Notes: generated by a model from the letters alone, not told the origin. A stretch of 64,000 nucleotides of DNA from Cheiracanthium punctorium (GCA_038373885.1 JAWZYV010013289.1:1-64000), one strand, 5' to 3'; shown: positions 22,631 through 34,658, numbered from the stretch's first letter. Numbers and translations: made by a program.

Positions 22631-23078
22631 CAGGGTGAATCTAAACTCTTGGGCAAAAAATTAAGGGGTGATAGGGCACACAATGAGGAATCGTAATCAC
22701 ATAGCAATCTATGGGGGGAGAAACGCAGTTTTAACTTACCCGGTAATAATCACTTTTGAAAAAGCATTGAAGTGTCCATCTAATTTCTTAACTAAGTTTC
22801 ATAAACAATAGGCTCGTCTCCGAAAAATTTCATCCATGATATAAAATAAACTTTTTAAACTATCCATTTTAGTCTTCTGTTTTCGGAGAAAAATACATTA
22901 GTTTCTGGCGAAACAATGGTCGGAAAGCGCACTGTTTTTTCAGCACTTTTTTCCAAAGTGATTATTAACAGCTATACGAAGACGACGTTGCCGACCCCAC
23001 ATTGCTATATGATTCTCATTCCTTATTATATGCCCTATCATCCCTTAAAGTTTTGCCCAAGCGTTTAGATTCACTACG
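22631..23078. mobile_element. 448-bp MITE with long inverted repeats, TA target
   Basis: The arms are inverted copies over at least 85 bp, from gtgaatctaaac through gggcaaaa, gatagggca and catagcaat, with a few mismatches. TA flanks at 22629-22630 and 23079-23080 are consistent with the Tc1/mariner superfamily. It has no coding capacity. Confidence 0.75.
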
Positions 23079-23159
23079 TATACGTGTGTTTCCAGGGAGG
23101 GAAAACACATTAAATAAACCATTTTACTGAGCATATATATACATATATATATATATATA

Positions 23160-24944
23160 CAGGGTGTCCAGCCTTAATGTGACCCCATAGCTAATTCCCG
23201 AACCATTCGGTTTAGATATGCACTTCCAATTTGAAAAATGTTTTAAAAAAGGTAAAGAATGTTTTTACGTGCTTTTCGAACCAAAAAACCCATTTACAAA
23301 AAAAATACAAAAATTAAATTTTTACACGGTCCCCAGGTCCTATCCCTTATATTTAGGAAAAGATGCAATACACAAAAACAAAGTAAACACAAAAAGTTTC
23401 ATTTTATTACGATAAAAACTGACCAAGTTATGGAACTTTGAAAATCATACATTTCATCCATTTTCTCGGCCAATTGCAAGAAGCTAGTAAGAGACCGTCT
23501 CCAAAGTGAAATTAATTGGAACTCTGCCAGGAAACATTAGCTCTTGCACGTCACTCTTATGTAAATCGTTTTTAAATTTAAAAGTACACACATTACGTTA
23601 ATATTACAATAACTGAGTACTTAAGAAACAAAATTTATTCTGTGTACGTGTAAAACATAGATAAAATAAAATATTTTGGACGAAGAAAACTTTTCAACAG
23701 CAGTTCCAAAAACTTACTTATTTGCCTGCGGCTTCAGACTGATTTGCTGCGGTACTGATCATGGCAAACGTTAAAAATCTGTTGTGTAGTTGCTTGCAAT
23801 TGCATACAGTCGTATTCTAATATTACGAATTCTAGTACAGGAGAACGAGATGTATACAAATGAAGAATACTGCGAAATGGTACTGTTGTATGGGCAGTGA
23901 GGCAGCAAGAAACAGCAAATAACAGTGAGGCGGCAAGACTTTATGCCATTAAATTTCCCAGTCGAAGACATCCATCTTATTGTACAATTGCCCGTGCTGT
24001 TCAACGCTTGTATAGAACTGGGAGTTGTCATGGACGTATTCCCTTGTCTCGTGCCACACCTTCAAGCTTGCGGATACCCGCTGAGGATGTTCTAGGATAT
24101 GCCCTGGCTCATCCTGAAATTAGTGTCCAGGATATTAGCAATGCTTGTTCCTACTCAAAATCGACGGTGTGGAACATATTACATACGTACGGCGCATTTC
24201 CTTATCGTCCAATCCTGGCGCAGGAGCTAATGCCAGGAGACCAGTTGTATACATCTCGTTCTCCCCTACTAGAATTCGTAATATTAGAATACGGCTGTAT
24301 GCCATTGCAAGCGACTACACAACAAATTTTTAACGTTCGCCATGATCAGTATCGCAGCAAATCAGTCCGAAGCCGCAGGCAAATAAGTCTATTTTTTTGG
24401 AACTGCTTTTGAAAAATTTTCTTCGTCCAAAATATTTTATTTTATCTATGTTTTACACGTACACAGAATAAATTTTGTTTCTTAAGTACTCAATTATTGT
24501 AATATTAACGTAATCTATGTACTTTTAAATTTAAAAACGATTTACATAAGAGTGACGTGCAAGAGCGAAAATTTCCTGGCAGAGTTCCAATTAATTTCAC
24601 TTTGGAGACGGTCTCTTACTAGCTTCTTGAAATTGGCCGAGAAAATGGATGAAATGTATGATTTTCAAAGTTCCATAACTTGGTCAGTTTTTATCGTAAT
24701 AAAATGAAACTTTTTGTGTTTACTTTGTTTTTGTGTACTGCATCTTTTCCTAAATATAAGTGATAGGACCTGGGGACCGTATAAAAATGTAATTTTTGTA
24801 ATTTTTTTCTAAATGGGTTTTTTGGTTCGAAAAGCACGTAAAAACATTCTTTACCCTTTTTAAAACATTTTTTAAATTGGAAGTGCATATCTAAACCGAA
24901 CGGTTCGGGTTAGCTATTGGGTCACATTAAGGCTGGACACCCTG
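23160..24944. mobile_element. Foldback-type Tc1/mariner-superfamily element
   Basis: The ends are cagggtgtccagcc...ggctggacaccctg, flanked by TA (23158-23159 and 24945-24946). The left arm, 23160 to about 23858, is repeated almost perfectly in reverse from about 24245 to 24944, giving arms of roughly 700 bp around a loop of about 385 bp. The right arm includes an inverted copy of the transposase start. It therefore arose by inverted duplication of the 5' end, not from ordinary short terminal repeats. Confidence 0.85.
23850..24244 (+). pseudogene. Transposase N-terminal helix-turn-helix region, truncated
   Basis: From the ATG at 23850 the frame reads MYTNEEYCEMVLLYG. After a one-base frameshift near 23895 it continues with AARLYAIKFPSRRHPS, RAVQRLYRTGS, and a second helix region SVQDISNACSYSKSTVWNIL. 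This matches the arthropod transposase-associated helix-turn-helix domain (DUF4817 type) plus a second HTH, both DNA-binding. The reading ends at LMPGD, where the sequence switches into the inverted arm. The DDE catalytic domain is therefore absent. Confidence 0.7.
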
Positions 24945-24949
24945 TATAT

Positions 24950-25109
24950 ACTAGCTGAAATACCCGTCCTTGACGGGTTAGTGAATGCAAATTTCCAAAA
25001 AGCAAGAACATTCGTCAGCATTGTAGGAGTACACAGAATGGATGTAGTATGTTGCCAAAGTAAAGAAAGCGAAGTTATAATTTTTATGTATTGTTAAAAT
25101 ATTACAGGT
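24950..25109. other. Leader of the tandem array
   Basis: It begins ctagctgaaatacccgtc and has a short inverted motif (cccgtccttgacggg). Lead-ins of this kind precede arrays of cgcttcagtcg-type repeats; its function is unknown. Confidence 0.4.
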
Positions 25110-26240
25110 TAGAGAGTAACAAAGTAATATCATTTCATTCGCTTTAGTCGTAATTATGTGATGCGCGAATGAATATTTACGCATATTGAAATATTTTTCA
25201 CAAAATCTCAAAATCTAATCAACAATTTTGAAAAATTTGAAGCCTAGAAGTTAAGTTGAGTGACAACCTATCATGTCACCCAATTTCGTTTCATTCCCTG
25301 CAGTCTTTATTTCGTGATGCTGGAACAAAATTTCAGCATTTTAAAACGATTTTCGCAAAATTTCAAAATGTAATTAAAATATTTTAAAGATTCAACGCCT
25401 ATAAATTAAGATTAGCAGCTACCTATCATATCACTAAATTTCGTATTAGTCGATGATGTTTGAAGTGATGTTTGAAGAAATATAAACGTATTTTGAGAGA
25501 AGTTTCACAAAATCTCAAAATCTAATAAAAATGTTTAAAAAATTGGACATCTATAGTTTATGTTGAGCAACCATCTATCCTGTGACCAAATTTCATATCA
25601 TTCGCTTTAGTCGTTATTACGTAATGCGGGAACAATGATTCACTCAGTTTTAAACGATTTTCACAAAATCTCGAAATCTGATCAATTTTTTTTAATTAGA
25701 TGCTGATAGTTTAAGGTGAATGACCACCTATCATTTCACCAAATATCATTTTTTCACCTTTGCAGTTATTACGTGATGTGCGAACACAAATTTACGCAGT
25801 TTGAAAGGATTTTCGCAAAATCTCAAAATCTAATCAAGATTTTTTTTTTAATTCGATGCCTATGTTTTAAGTTGAGTGAGCACCTATCATGACACCCAAT
25901 TTCATACAATTCGCTTCAGTCGTTTTTACGTGATGCTTGAACAAAAATTTACGCAGTTTGAAAGGATTTTAGCAAAATCTCAAAATCCAATCAAGATTTT
26001 TTTAAAATTGGACGCCTATATTTTAAGTTGAGTGACCACCTATCATGACATTCAATTTTATATCATTCGCATCAGTCGTTTTTACGTGATGCTTGAACAC
26101 AAATTTATGCAGTTTGAAAGGATTTTCGCAAAATCTCAAAATCCAATCAATATTTTTTTTAAATTCGACGCCTATGTTTTAAGTTGAGTGACCACCTATC
26201 ATGACACTCAATTTCATATCATTCACTTCAGTCGTTTTTC
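25110..26240 (+). repeat. Tandem repeat array, period about 155 bp
   Basis: The landmark acctatcat (or a close variant) recurs near 25268, 25424, 25570, 25728, 25883, 26038 and 26193, giving a period of about 155 bp and seven to eight units. Each unit also has tttacgtgatg, gcaaaatctcaaaatc and aattcgacgccta-type motifs. The last units are more alike than the first, suggesting recent expansion at the right end. It has no coding frame. Confidence 0.9.
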
Positions 26241-27604
26241 TGGTAACTATACATAATCACATCATGTTTTGGGCTTTACAGACTCTGAGGAAAACATATT
26301 TAGCAGCTTTTCAAAATTATGTTTGTAATTAAAGATCTGAAAAAATTCCTTCTACCACCACCCAATACAGAAATTAGAAAATCACGTCAGGTAGTGTCAC
26401 CCAGTAGAAAAGTCTGCATTTCAGTAATATTATTAATTTATTTTATTTAAAAAAGAAAAAGAAAATCTTTTTAACATTGGTAATTGATTCGATTGTGAAT
26501 TACATTGAGCTGACGTCACTATGCCTTTTAAGACTACTAAAAGTCGAGCTTATTCTAGCATTGGTCCTTCCGTGTTATCAGAATTATCGTCTGCAGGAGG
26601 CCTTGAGTTTAGAATTAATAGGTGGCATTTTAGTCTGTTGCTTAGGTTTTTGAATTTAATTACTTTAACTCACTCAGCTGAAAATGTTCTTCATTTTGAA
26701 TGTTGCAAAATCACTTTTGAAACGTGATGCATTAAAAATTTCCCATTTACTCATTTAATTTTGTATTTAACCATGCTACAACCGTAACATTACGTAACAT
26801 ATGCATGCTGCAAAATAAAATTACGTTCCGATTGCATTTCGCTATTTTTGGTATATTTCTTTTTATTTATTAATTTTTTTTTAGATTTTAGAACAAAGTT
26901 TTAGATACCTAATACGAATGTAGTAAAATCTAAATCAATACGGTAAAATCTTCTTCCAGACGCAATCATACCTTAGTTAAGCACTCCCAAGGGTAAAATA
27001 AATCATTTGAAATCTAAAATGCTTTTTTTTATTAACGAAAACGCTGGAATGTTTTTTCAGTGGCAATCAAATCTAGTTCAATCATAGCACAAGGAATAAA
27101 ATGGCGGCTTTCACAAGGGTTGCCATATATTCACAGAACGTTGCCAAGGATATGACTGGTATAAAAAAAAGGGTCATCTTTAATATTGAACTCCTGGTAT
27201 CCAAACGATCTTGCTATTTGAAAATAGTTAACTTTATGTTAACACACGTATTTATTTCTCGTGAATCTTAACTTGGCGTAATTCCAACTTCATGTTTTTT
27301 CGAATCCAACATACTTTTAAGAGCTTTCCTGCTTTGTTGCGAAAGCATAAATCGTTTTTTGCTGGAGCAAGGTCACCAAATATGGTAAGCTAGATGCTCA
27401 TTTCTTCTGTTTTTAATTAATATCTTCTAAATAATTGGAATTTCAAAATTTTTTTTACGGCACAGGCTTTTTTTTTTTTACCTATTTAGCCTCTGTGCTA
27501 AATTTGACCCGGATCCGACAAGCTCTCTGGCTACCTATAGCGAGCACACACACACATACATCTCATTAGCATACTATGCTACTATTAAAGAGGATATATA
27601 CATA
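26241..27604. other. Non-coding DNA with one shared repeat
   Basis: No gene was recognised: the 68-codon frame at 26521-26727 has no domain. The stretch 27185-27430 matches, in reverse orientation, about 39475-39725 (see that entry). Confidence 0.45.
27185..27430 (+). repeat. Dispersed repeat shared with 39475-39725
   Basis: The order of motifs ctcctg, gctatttgaaaat, gttaactttatgttaacaca and caccaaatatggta, then an aattaatatcttctaaataatt end, is found on the opposite strand at 39475-39725 with moderate divergence. The class is unknown. Confidence 0.5.
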
Positions 27605-29079
27605 TCCCAGACAGCACAGCAAACTTGCATCAAACTTGCAGCAAGCTTGATTTATCAAGTCAATAAGCTTGAATTAAGCTTGAAAATTCCAGGCGTGTAA
27701 GCTTGATGCAAGCTTGAATCAAGTGTTCTAGTTTACACTTGCCCAGCTTGCATTAAGCTTGACATTTCAAGCTTGAATCAAGCTTGACATGTCAAGCTTA
27801 AAAAATTTTCCAAAAAAAATTTTTCTAAATACACGGGGCACCCGCACCCCACATACTTTAATTTTTTCCCCCCTCTATGCTGTAATTTTAAGCTGTTTCC
27901 ATCGAGTGTCCGTGGTTAGAATAGAACCCGGGACCTTTTGATTCGTAGCCGAGCGCGTTATGCATTCAGCCACCGGAGCCTTGTGCAGCCATGACTAAAG
28001 TTTGAAGTGAATTATTAAGCGGTTTTCTGGCCAGATTGATAAGTGGGCGATATGCTATTTGTTTTTTTTTTATGTTTCCATGGTATGCATCAAAATTAAA
28101 ATAATTTTATGTGTGATTTAGAGACTCTACTAATAGGGAAATAAACATAATATAAACTTAAGAGCAACACATGTTTTAAAACTTTCGCAACACTCATGAG
28201 CAATACTGCCGCTGGCCAAAATCGAGACAAACGACTGATTTTGAAATCAATTTCGTAGTATAATTGTATTTTATTTTGAAGAATTTCCATATTTGGAAAT
28301 ATAGAATGGGTTTACTTACTTAACACAAATTTTGTGTTAAGTAATCTGAAATCAAAGAAACAGATAGTTAAACGTTACTTCGAAATGCTATATCACAGTT
28401 GCTAACATAACATGTATGGCATACAAACACTTTAGTCATTTTTGTAAATATTTCTTATAATAACAAATAATTGAAAATTTTTGCTATTTTTTAATGCTAA
28501 AAATTCTCTTTACAAATGTGGTTAGCTATTTTCCTACATATTGGTATGCTATATCGATATACAGCATTTCGAAGAATTAAAAATGAGTTCAAATTAATTT
28601 ATACAAATGTAAATTTGAATTATTTTCATTGTTCATACTTTAAAATTAAAAAAATTATTTAACTTCTGAATTTTTTTTTATCCTTTGTAATTTTATTTTA
28701 AAACTACAAAAGTGTAAGATGTAAGATTTTTGGGCCCTAAAATCTGTAGGCCCTGGGCAGTTCCCGTTTGCGTTGCCGGTAATATGGCACTGGTAATAAA
28801 ATAAACACATCTTTTACGAACTTTCAGCAAATTTGAGGACGCTAGACAATTAATGTCCATTCTCTTTCACAGATGGCGCCATCAACGCTCCTTTAAAAAG
28901 GATTAATCAAGCGAGTAGCAATTGCCAAGCTTAAATCAAGCTGTATTTAAGCTTGACAATTCAACTTGACTCCTGCAAGCTTGCTGCCAGCTTAGAATGA
29001 GTTGAACTGTCAAGCTTTAATTAATGCGTCAAATTCAAAGAAATGTCAAGCTTAATTTAAGCTTATGTGCTGTCTGGGA
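27605..29079. mobile_element. 1.47 kb DNA element with AAGCTT-rich subterminal arrays
   Basis: The terminal inverted repeats are tcccagacagcaca and tgtgctgtctggga, flanked by TA (27603-27604, 29080-29081). The left end (27640-27800) has nine AAGCTT palindromes and the right end (28925-29065) six, mostly in a tcAAGCTTga context. No transposase was found. A tRNA-derived SINE head is nested inside. The superfamily is undetermined; a TA duplication is compatible with Tc1/mariner-like elements. Confidence 0.75.
27885..27995 (-). repeat. tRNA-derived SINE head
   Basis: On the minus strand it has ggtggctgaatgcataacgc (box-A-like) followed after about 30 bp by ggtcccgggttctattc (box B, near consensus). 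A tRNA-like gcgctcggct stretch lies between. It lacks a complete tRNA structure and merges into a repeat body, so it is a SINE rather than a tRNA gene. Confidence 0.6.
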
Positions 29080-29081
29080 TA

Positions 29082-30412
29082 CTTATATATATAAGCATAA
29101 AATAAAGTATCCTCTCAAAATACAAAATTTTTGTTAGTTTCCTTCAAACTTCTATAGGGGCATAAGAACTTTCGTTTTCAAACAAAGGATTTGTCTCTTG
29201 ATCTAAATTTAGTAAAAACGCAATTGATATATTTCTCCTCGTTCTATCATCTCATGTTTGTTTCGAAACCTTATACTAATTTTCTGGGGCTATGAGACTC
29301 GGGCATTTAAATAGACAATAAATTCACCTTAACATGTGATTACTGTATAAGTCACGTAGCCTGCACTTATATAATTCAAAACATGGTCCACGGAACGTTA
29401 ATACCTTGAGTTAATAAAATATATCTTAAACCAGAAGTGTAAATAATTTACTTCGGCAGCCACAGCCCCGACAGTACCGGAGCTTGCCCGGCTACGAAGT
29501 AGCAACGACGGCTGCGGGTCATCGTTCAACGAAAGCCAGCGTCACGTCTGAGCTGCCTGCACTGCCCAGCACTGATATATTTCAGAAGTCGGCAGAGATA
29601 TATGTTTTTTCGCCAGTGGCGTAGTGAGGGGGTGCAAGGGGGGGGGTCTATCATGTCCCGGGCGCCATTCGCAGAGGAGCGCAAAATCATTCCAAAGAAA
29701 ATTTGACAAACGACAGGAAGGGAGGGCGAAAAAAATGTATCGTGTCCTGGGTGTTAGTTTTGCTTGCTATGCCACCGCCTGTCGTGGAAGAAAAAAAAAT
29801 TGTTTCCGATTGCAGAGCCTCTGGTGCATGATTAGGTTATCTTCACGGCTTAGAGTTGTCCGAACCACCTAATTATGTGCTTCGTACAAAATCTGTTCGC
29901 CTTCCAACACAGCATCGAGTGCAGCCTCACATGTGAATATTTTACACCGTTTTTCTTAAAATTCGTATCCGAAGTGTCTGCGAATCGATGAAAAACAGAA
30001 CTGCATGGCATCCGCTTTTTCTGCATAAATGTGATATTCCATATATGAAGTTCGTTTTCTCCCAGTCAGTGTGTCTCCATTTTTCAACCATAATCGAAAT
30101 CGGAAATGTTTTTCAACATTAAATGATTGAAAATCATTGACGTGTTTGTGGTTTTTGCATTCCTCTTTTTTATTTGTGTATGACGAAGTAATTGCTTCTG
30201 GTTTTAATATTTAGAATATTTATGGTTTTCAATGCCTGCGTTACATACGTCATTATTTTGAAAATTTATTATTTTTGAAACTGATATTATGGTTTGATTA
30301 TTTTGTGATTAATTAGTTTAAAGTGTTAACATATTAAAAGTTAATTATTTTTTATTGAGTATTTGATTGGTATATTTTATTATTATTGTATGTTTATGTG
30401 TAAGACTTCAAA
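29082..30412. other. Non-coding DNA with a GC-rich block
   Basis: No gene was recognised. A CpG-rich block at 29455-29570 stands out. The stretch 30240-30412 is AT-rich and leads into the gag-like frame, possibly as its untranslated leader. Confidence 0.45.
29614..29780. mobile_element. Possible hAT MITE (CAGTGGCGTAG end)
   Basis: It starts cagtggcgtagtgaggg and ends gctatgccaccgcctg, an imperfect inverted match of hAT type. I could not find a target-site duplication, so the right boundary is uncertain. Confidence 0.4.
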
Positions 30413-30648
30413 ATGAGGACTAATGAGAATAAAGAAACAAAATCACATGATCAATCGTTTTCAATTAGTACTAACTCTGAAAATTATTCTAATAAACAAA
30501 ATGGAACGCAAAACGAAAGCTTTAATTGTATAAGCATAGAAATGAGAAATTATCTCTTTTGACTCCCAAAGGGGAATGAAATTAGAGAAGTGGTTGAAAT
30601 GTTTTGAAGACATATGTTCCCAACTACAGCTCTCAGATGAATGGAAAG
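30413..30648 (+). pseudogene. Retroelement gag-like gene, piece 1 of 4
   Basis: An ATG at 30413 opens a frame (MRTNENKETK...) rich in Ser, Asn and Gln. After a frameshift near 30558 it continues with GMKLEKWLKCFEDICSQLQL and LSDEWK. That pattern (W-L-x-x-F-E, then L-x-D-E-W-K) is a retrotransposon capsid N-terminal domain. The gene is interrupted at 30648 by a hAT MITE and resumes at 35439, 40795 and 41840. No LTR was identified, so it could be a retroelement remnant or a captured gag. The frameshifts argue against function now. Confidence 0.65.
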
Positions 30649-30723
30649 CAAGGGCGGATTAAAGGGGGAGGCAGAGGGGGCGACCGCCCCCCCCCGAGAC
30701 AAAAGAAATTAATGTAAAAGATC

Positions 30724-30870
30724 TGTCAGAGTCACAAGGTTTCGTTCGGACGTCCAAGAGAAGAAGCCAGGTAAATGCAAATGTACGCCCGAGAGATGGT
30801 GTGGCTGTATATAAGGACGTTTAAACTTCATGTGTTGTTCGGTTCAGTGCAACAGAACGGTTGCCGTTGT
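30724..30870 (+). repeat. 5' LTR remnant of the copia element (147 bp)
   Basis: Matches the first 147 bp of the 3' LTR and stops at gccgttgt, where it joins gag sequence directly. A 19-bp stretch (ttcccgctcctaaagtttg) is present twice in tandem at the junction (30870-30907). The 3' LTR has about 85 bp more. Both contain tatataagga, a TATA-like box. Confidence 0.85.
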
Positions 30871-30885
30871 TCCCGCTCCTAAAGT

Positions 30886-33522
30886 TTGTTCCCGCTCCTA
30901 AAGTTTGACGGGACGAATTATCGGCGATGGTCATCGAATATGCGTGCAGCGTTAATGGGAGTTGGAGCCTGGCGGATTGTCACCGGTGAAATTCCTGCAG
31001 CTGACGACGGGGAAAGATCTACAGGTCTCGCTGACGGAAAGGATGGAAGTTCAAGCACCGGCATCGACAGCAAGGAGCGCGACCTTTACTTACGTCTCAA
31101 CGAGAAGGGTTTTGCTCTCATTTACGGCAGTTTAGAAGAAAGGCATCAACTTCTACTGGATGATGTAAGTTCCTGTAAAATTGCCTGGAAGATCATGAAG
31201 GACAATTTCGATATGGACAGTCGTGCTAAACTAGTAAGACTTTTAGATGAATTTTTTTGCATAAAGTTTGATTCAGATAATGAAACTATTGGTATGTTTA
31301 TTGAAAGAGTAAAGCAAGCAGCGTCCAGATGTAATGAAAGCAAACATAAGTTAGACGATTTCTATATAAGTTTTCAATTAATTAGAAATTTACCAGATGA
31401 ATATAATGGTGTTGTTCAGAATTTGTATACTGTAAAAGATGAGGAATTTACTGTCGAAAAAATTACAGAAGCATTACTTTTAGAGAACAGTCGTTTAAGT
31501 TTAACGCAATACGATAAAGTGAAAAGTGAAAATATGAATGTACTTTTAACTAAGCGGAATAGGTATAACGATAGTCGTAAATTACAAAATTTGCTAGGGA
31601 AACGGAATTCCGCTAAAATTGGCCCTTGTTTTTCCTGCCACGAATTCGGACATTTAAAATTCAATTGTAAAGTAAAACCTAAGTTTCGTAAACAAGATCA
31701 AAAATTTAAAGATGGGTCGTGCAATATAACTGAAGCACATTTCGGGAATAATGTTGGTATTGCATCAAATATTGCTACTCCCTCCCCTTCTTCATTTAAT
31801 TCACCATTCACTTTTACTTTAGATACAGGTGCAACAAATCATTTTACAAACGACCGAACACATTTAATGAACTTTAAAGTAATAGAAAATCAAAGTTTAT
31901 CTGTAGCTATTCGGAATGGAAGCGCGCCTATTAAAGGAATAGGGAATATTAAGTTTAAGGTAAATTGCGATGGTCAGTTCAATGTCGTAACTTTATATAA
32001 TGTACTTTATGCTCCTGATTTAAAAAGAAATCTCCTTTCAGGAATAAGGCTTGATAAGTGCGATTATAAAACTATTTGCGGTAGAGGTAGAGCCGATGTA
32101 TTCTTTCCTGATGGGGTTAAGTGGATTTCATTTAAATTATCTGATCAATTTTATGAAGTAAATGTGATTTGGGATAGCGAATTAGAAAAAGTAATTAAGT
32201 GTGATGAAAAAGGCGAAGTGGAAAATGTTAGCGTAAGCCAGACATCTCACGATGAAATTTGGACATGGCATCGTAGATTAGCACATTGTAATTTTAAAAA
32301 GCTATCAGATATGTCTAGACATGGAGCTGTACGGGATTTAACGAAAATTCCCCCTTCTAAAGAAATTTGCAATATTTGTCAGGAAGCTAAATCAAAGCGG
32401 GCATCTTTTCCTGAATTGGAAAAAACGCGGATAGACTGTCAATTACAACGAGTACATATGGATGTATGGGGACCTTCCCCTGTTAAAACCAAAAGTGGAT
32501 TTAAATATTTTGTTTCCATGATTGATGAGTACTCCGGTAGAGTTTGGATTTATCCTCTGAAACAAAAATCGGATGTATTTGAAAAGTTTAAATTATTTTT
32601 AACGATGGTTGAAAAGCAAACGGAAAGGGAGTTGAAAAGTATTAGAACAGATAATGGTTTAGAGTTTGGTCATGATAATTTGACGCAATTCTTAATGTCT
32701 CGCGGAATAAAACATGAGAGGACTGTTATATATACACCAGAAATGGGTGGTATAGCTGAACGATTTAATGGTTATGCATTTGATGCAGTAAGGGCACTAC
32801 TATTAGAATCAAAACTCAAGAAAACATTTTGGCTTGAAGCCTTGTTTACCTACATTCATGTTAGAAATCGTTGTACTGTAGGGAAGAAATGTAAAAGTCC
32901 CTTAGAACTTTGGTATGGCTCAAAACTCTCGGTGAAACATTTACGAGTATTTGGCTGTTTAGCATACGCACATTTACCGAAGCAAAAGCGTGATAAACTG
33001 TCTGCAAGATCAATCCCGGGTATTATGATGGGGTATGCAATTAACACAAGAGGTTATAGAATCTACATCCCCTCCACTCAAAAGGTAATTGAAACGGTTC
33101 ATGTAAAATTCGATGAAACGAAGATGGCTATGGATGTTTTGGGAGAATTAAATAACACACCTACACAAATTGAAACATTCCCTCATGAAAAGAATTTAAC
33201 AATAGCAATTCCAATAATAGATCCAGAAACTACGTTAAATTTTAATTCAAAAGAGCGTGAGTTAGACGAACCTCTTGACTGGAAACGTGAAATTAAAACA
33301 AATAAATGGGGACGTACATATGTTTATTACTACCCAAAATTTCCAGACAAGTCAATTCGTCTTAGAAGTTTAAATGATGTAAAAAAAAATATTGTTCAGA
33401 AAACGGAGTTGTATTTAAACCTGAAAATTTTAACTTTTCTAGTAAGCCCTCCCCTCAAGAAAAAGAGGAGGGAGATCAAACTGATAGTGACACTATGGAT
33501 TCATTTTCAGAAACCGAAATAA
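30886..33522 (+). pseudogene. copia gag-protease-integrase
   Basis: The frame opens without an ATG: the 5' deletion removed it, and the first residues FPLLKFDGTNYRRWS are gag. Residues to about 240 are the copia gag. CFSCHEFGHLKFNC (about 248-261) is an intact C-C-H-C zinc knuckle. LDTGATNHFTND (about 311) is the protease active site. WHRRLAHCNFKKL with CNIC is the integrase zinc domain. The catalytic triad appears at VHMDVWGP (about 525), IRTDNGLEFG (about 587) and GIAERFNG (about 624). A frameshift near 33430-33490 separates this from the RT frame, which starts in overlap at 33495. Confidence 0.9.
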
Positions 33523-34658
33523 ATTTAGTTGAAGTTAAAATTCCATGTCATTACGAAGAATCTCAACAATTGCCCGAGAAACAAAAATGGTTTGAGGCAA
33601 TGCAAAATGAATTAAAAACTTTACAAGATAGATATGCTTATAACATAGTTCCCAAACCAAGTGGAATTAAAGTATTGGGAAGTAAATGGGTATATACGTT
33701 GAAAAAAGATTTTGAGGGAAAAATTAAACATTTCAAAGCCCGTTTAGTAGCTCAGGGATATCGGCAGATTGAAGGTATTGATTATAAAGAAGTATTTTCT
33801 CCCGTTGTAAATTTTACCTTAGTAAGGTTATTTATGTCAATTCTTGTTGTTCGAAAAGGATGGATTTCACGACATTTAGATATAAAGAATGCATATTTAT
33901 ATAGTACATTAAATGAAGAGGTGTATATAAATCAACCACCACGTTTTCAAAATAAAATGTTTCCTAATCATGTATTTAAATTGAAAAAGGCTTTATATGG
34001 CCTGCATCAGTCTGGTAAAGAATGGTTCATAAAACTAGACAAAACTTTCCTGGAATTAGGATTTCAAAAGTTGGAAAATTGTAACAGTGTGTATCAATTT
34101 AAATGGATTGTTCTTATACTTTTATATGTTGATGATTTTGCTGTATTTGCTAAAAATGAGGACATTATGCAAAAAGTATTTGAGTTGATTAAATTAAAGT
34201 TTGAATTTAAAAATTTAGGTATAATTTCAACATTTTTGGGTGTTCAGTTTGAATATCTTAATGGTGATTTAATTATGCACCAGAAAACCTATATATCAAA
34301 ATTGAAAGAAACCTATCCGGACATTCCAGATAATAAAGTTAAAGTACCTATGAGTTCTGGGGTAGTTATTAAAAAGTCCGGAGAAGATGAGGGTATTTCT
34401 GAAAATCCGTATAGAAATTTAATCGGATCCCTCCTCTTTTTGGCAAGTAGGACAAGACCAGATATAAGTTTTCCAGTTATTTTACTGTCCCAATATTCTA
34501 GTAAACCAACAGAGACTCACTGGAGATTATTGTGTCAAGTACTTCAATATGTAATAGGAACTATCGATTACTGTATAAATTTAAGTAAATGTACAAATTA
34601 TGATATAATTGCATTTTCCGATGCTAGTTGGGCATCCGATAGGGATGATAGAAAATAA
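33495..34658 (+). pseudogene. copia reverse transcriptase
   Basis: The frame covers the copia RT: KWFEAMQNELKTL at the start, GSKWVYTLKKD and FKARLVAQGYRQ (fingers), HLDIKNAYLY (first catalytic Asp), KALYGLHQSGKEW, and the active site YVDDFAVF (about residue 211). It then extends through the thumb into the start of RNase H at FSDASWASDRDD, and stops at 34656-34658. The stop is premature, because the RNase H sequence continues in the same frame beyond it. A second frameshift occurs near 34775. Confidence 0.9.

Noticed and set aside
24691..24888. 65-codon frame mirrored at 23218-23415
   Set aside because: Both are the inverted arms of the foldback element read outward; the identity reflects the palindrome, not a conserved protein.
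25110..26240. CRISPR array
   Set aside because: The units of about 155 bp are contiguous and diverge gradually, with no short repeat and unique-spacer structure; the setting is eukaryotic.
26521..26727. 68-codon plus-strand gene
   Set aside because: No domain, no neighbouring gene signals, and a length expected by chance.
27885..27995. tRNA gene
   Set aside because: Box A and box B are present but no full cloverleaf or anticodon stem is apparent, and it merges with repeat sequence, so it is a SINE head.
30886..30900. True start codon of copia gag
   Set aside because: The open frame begins at a TTG within a 19-bp tandem duplication at a deletion junction; the original ATG has been lost.
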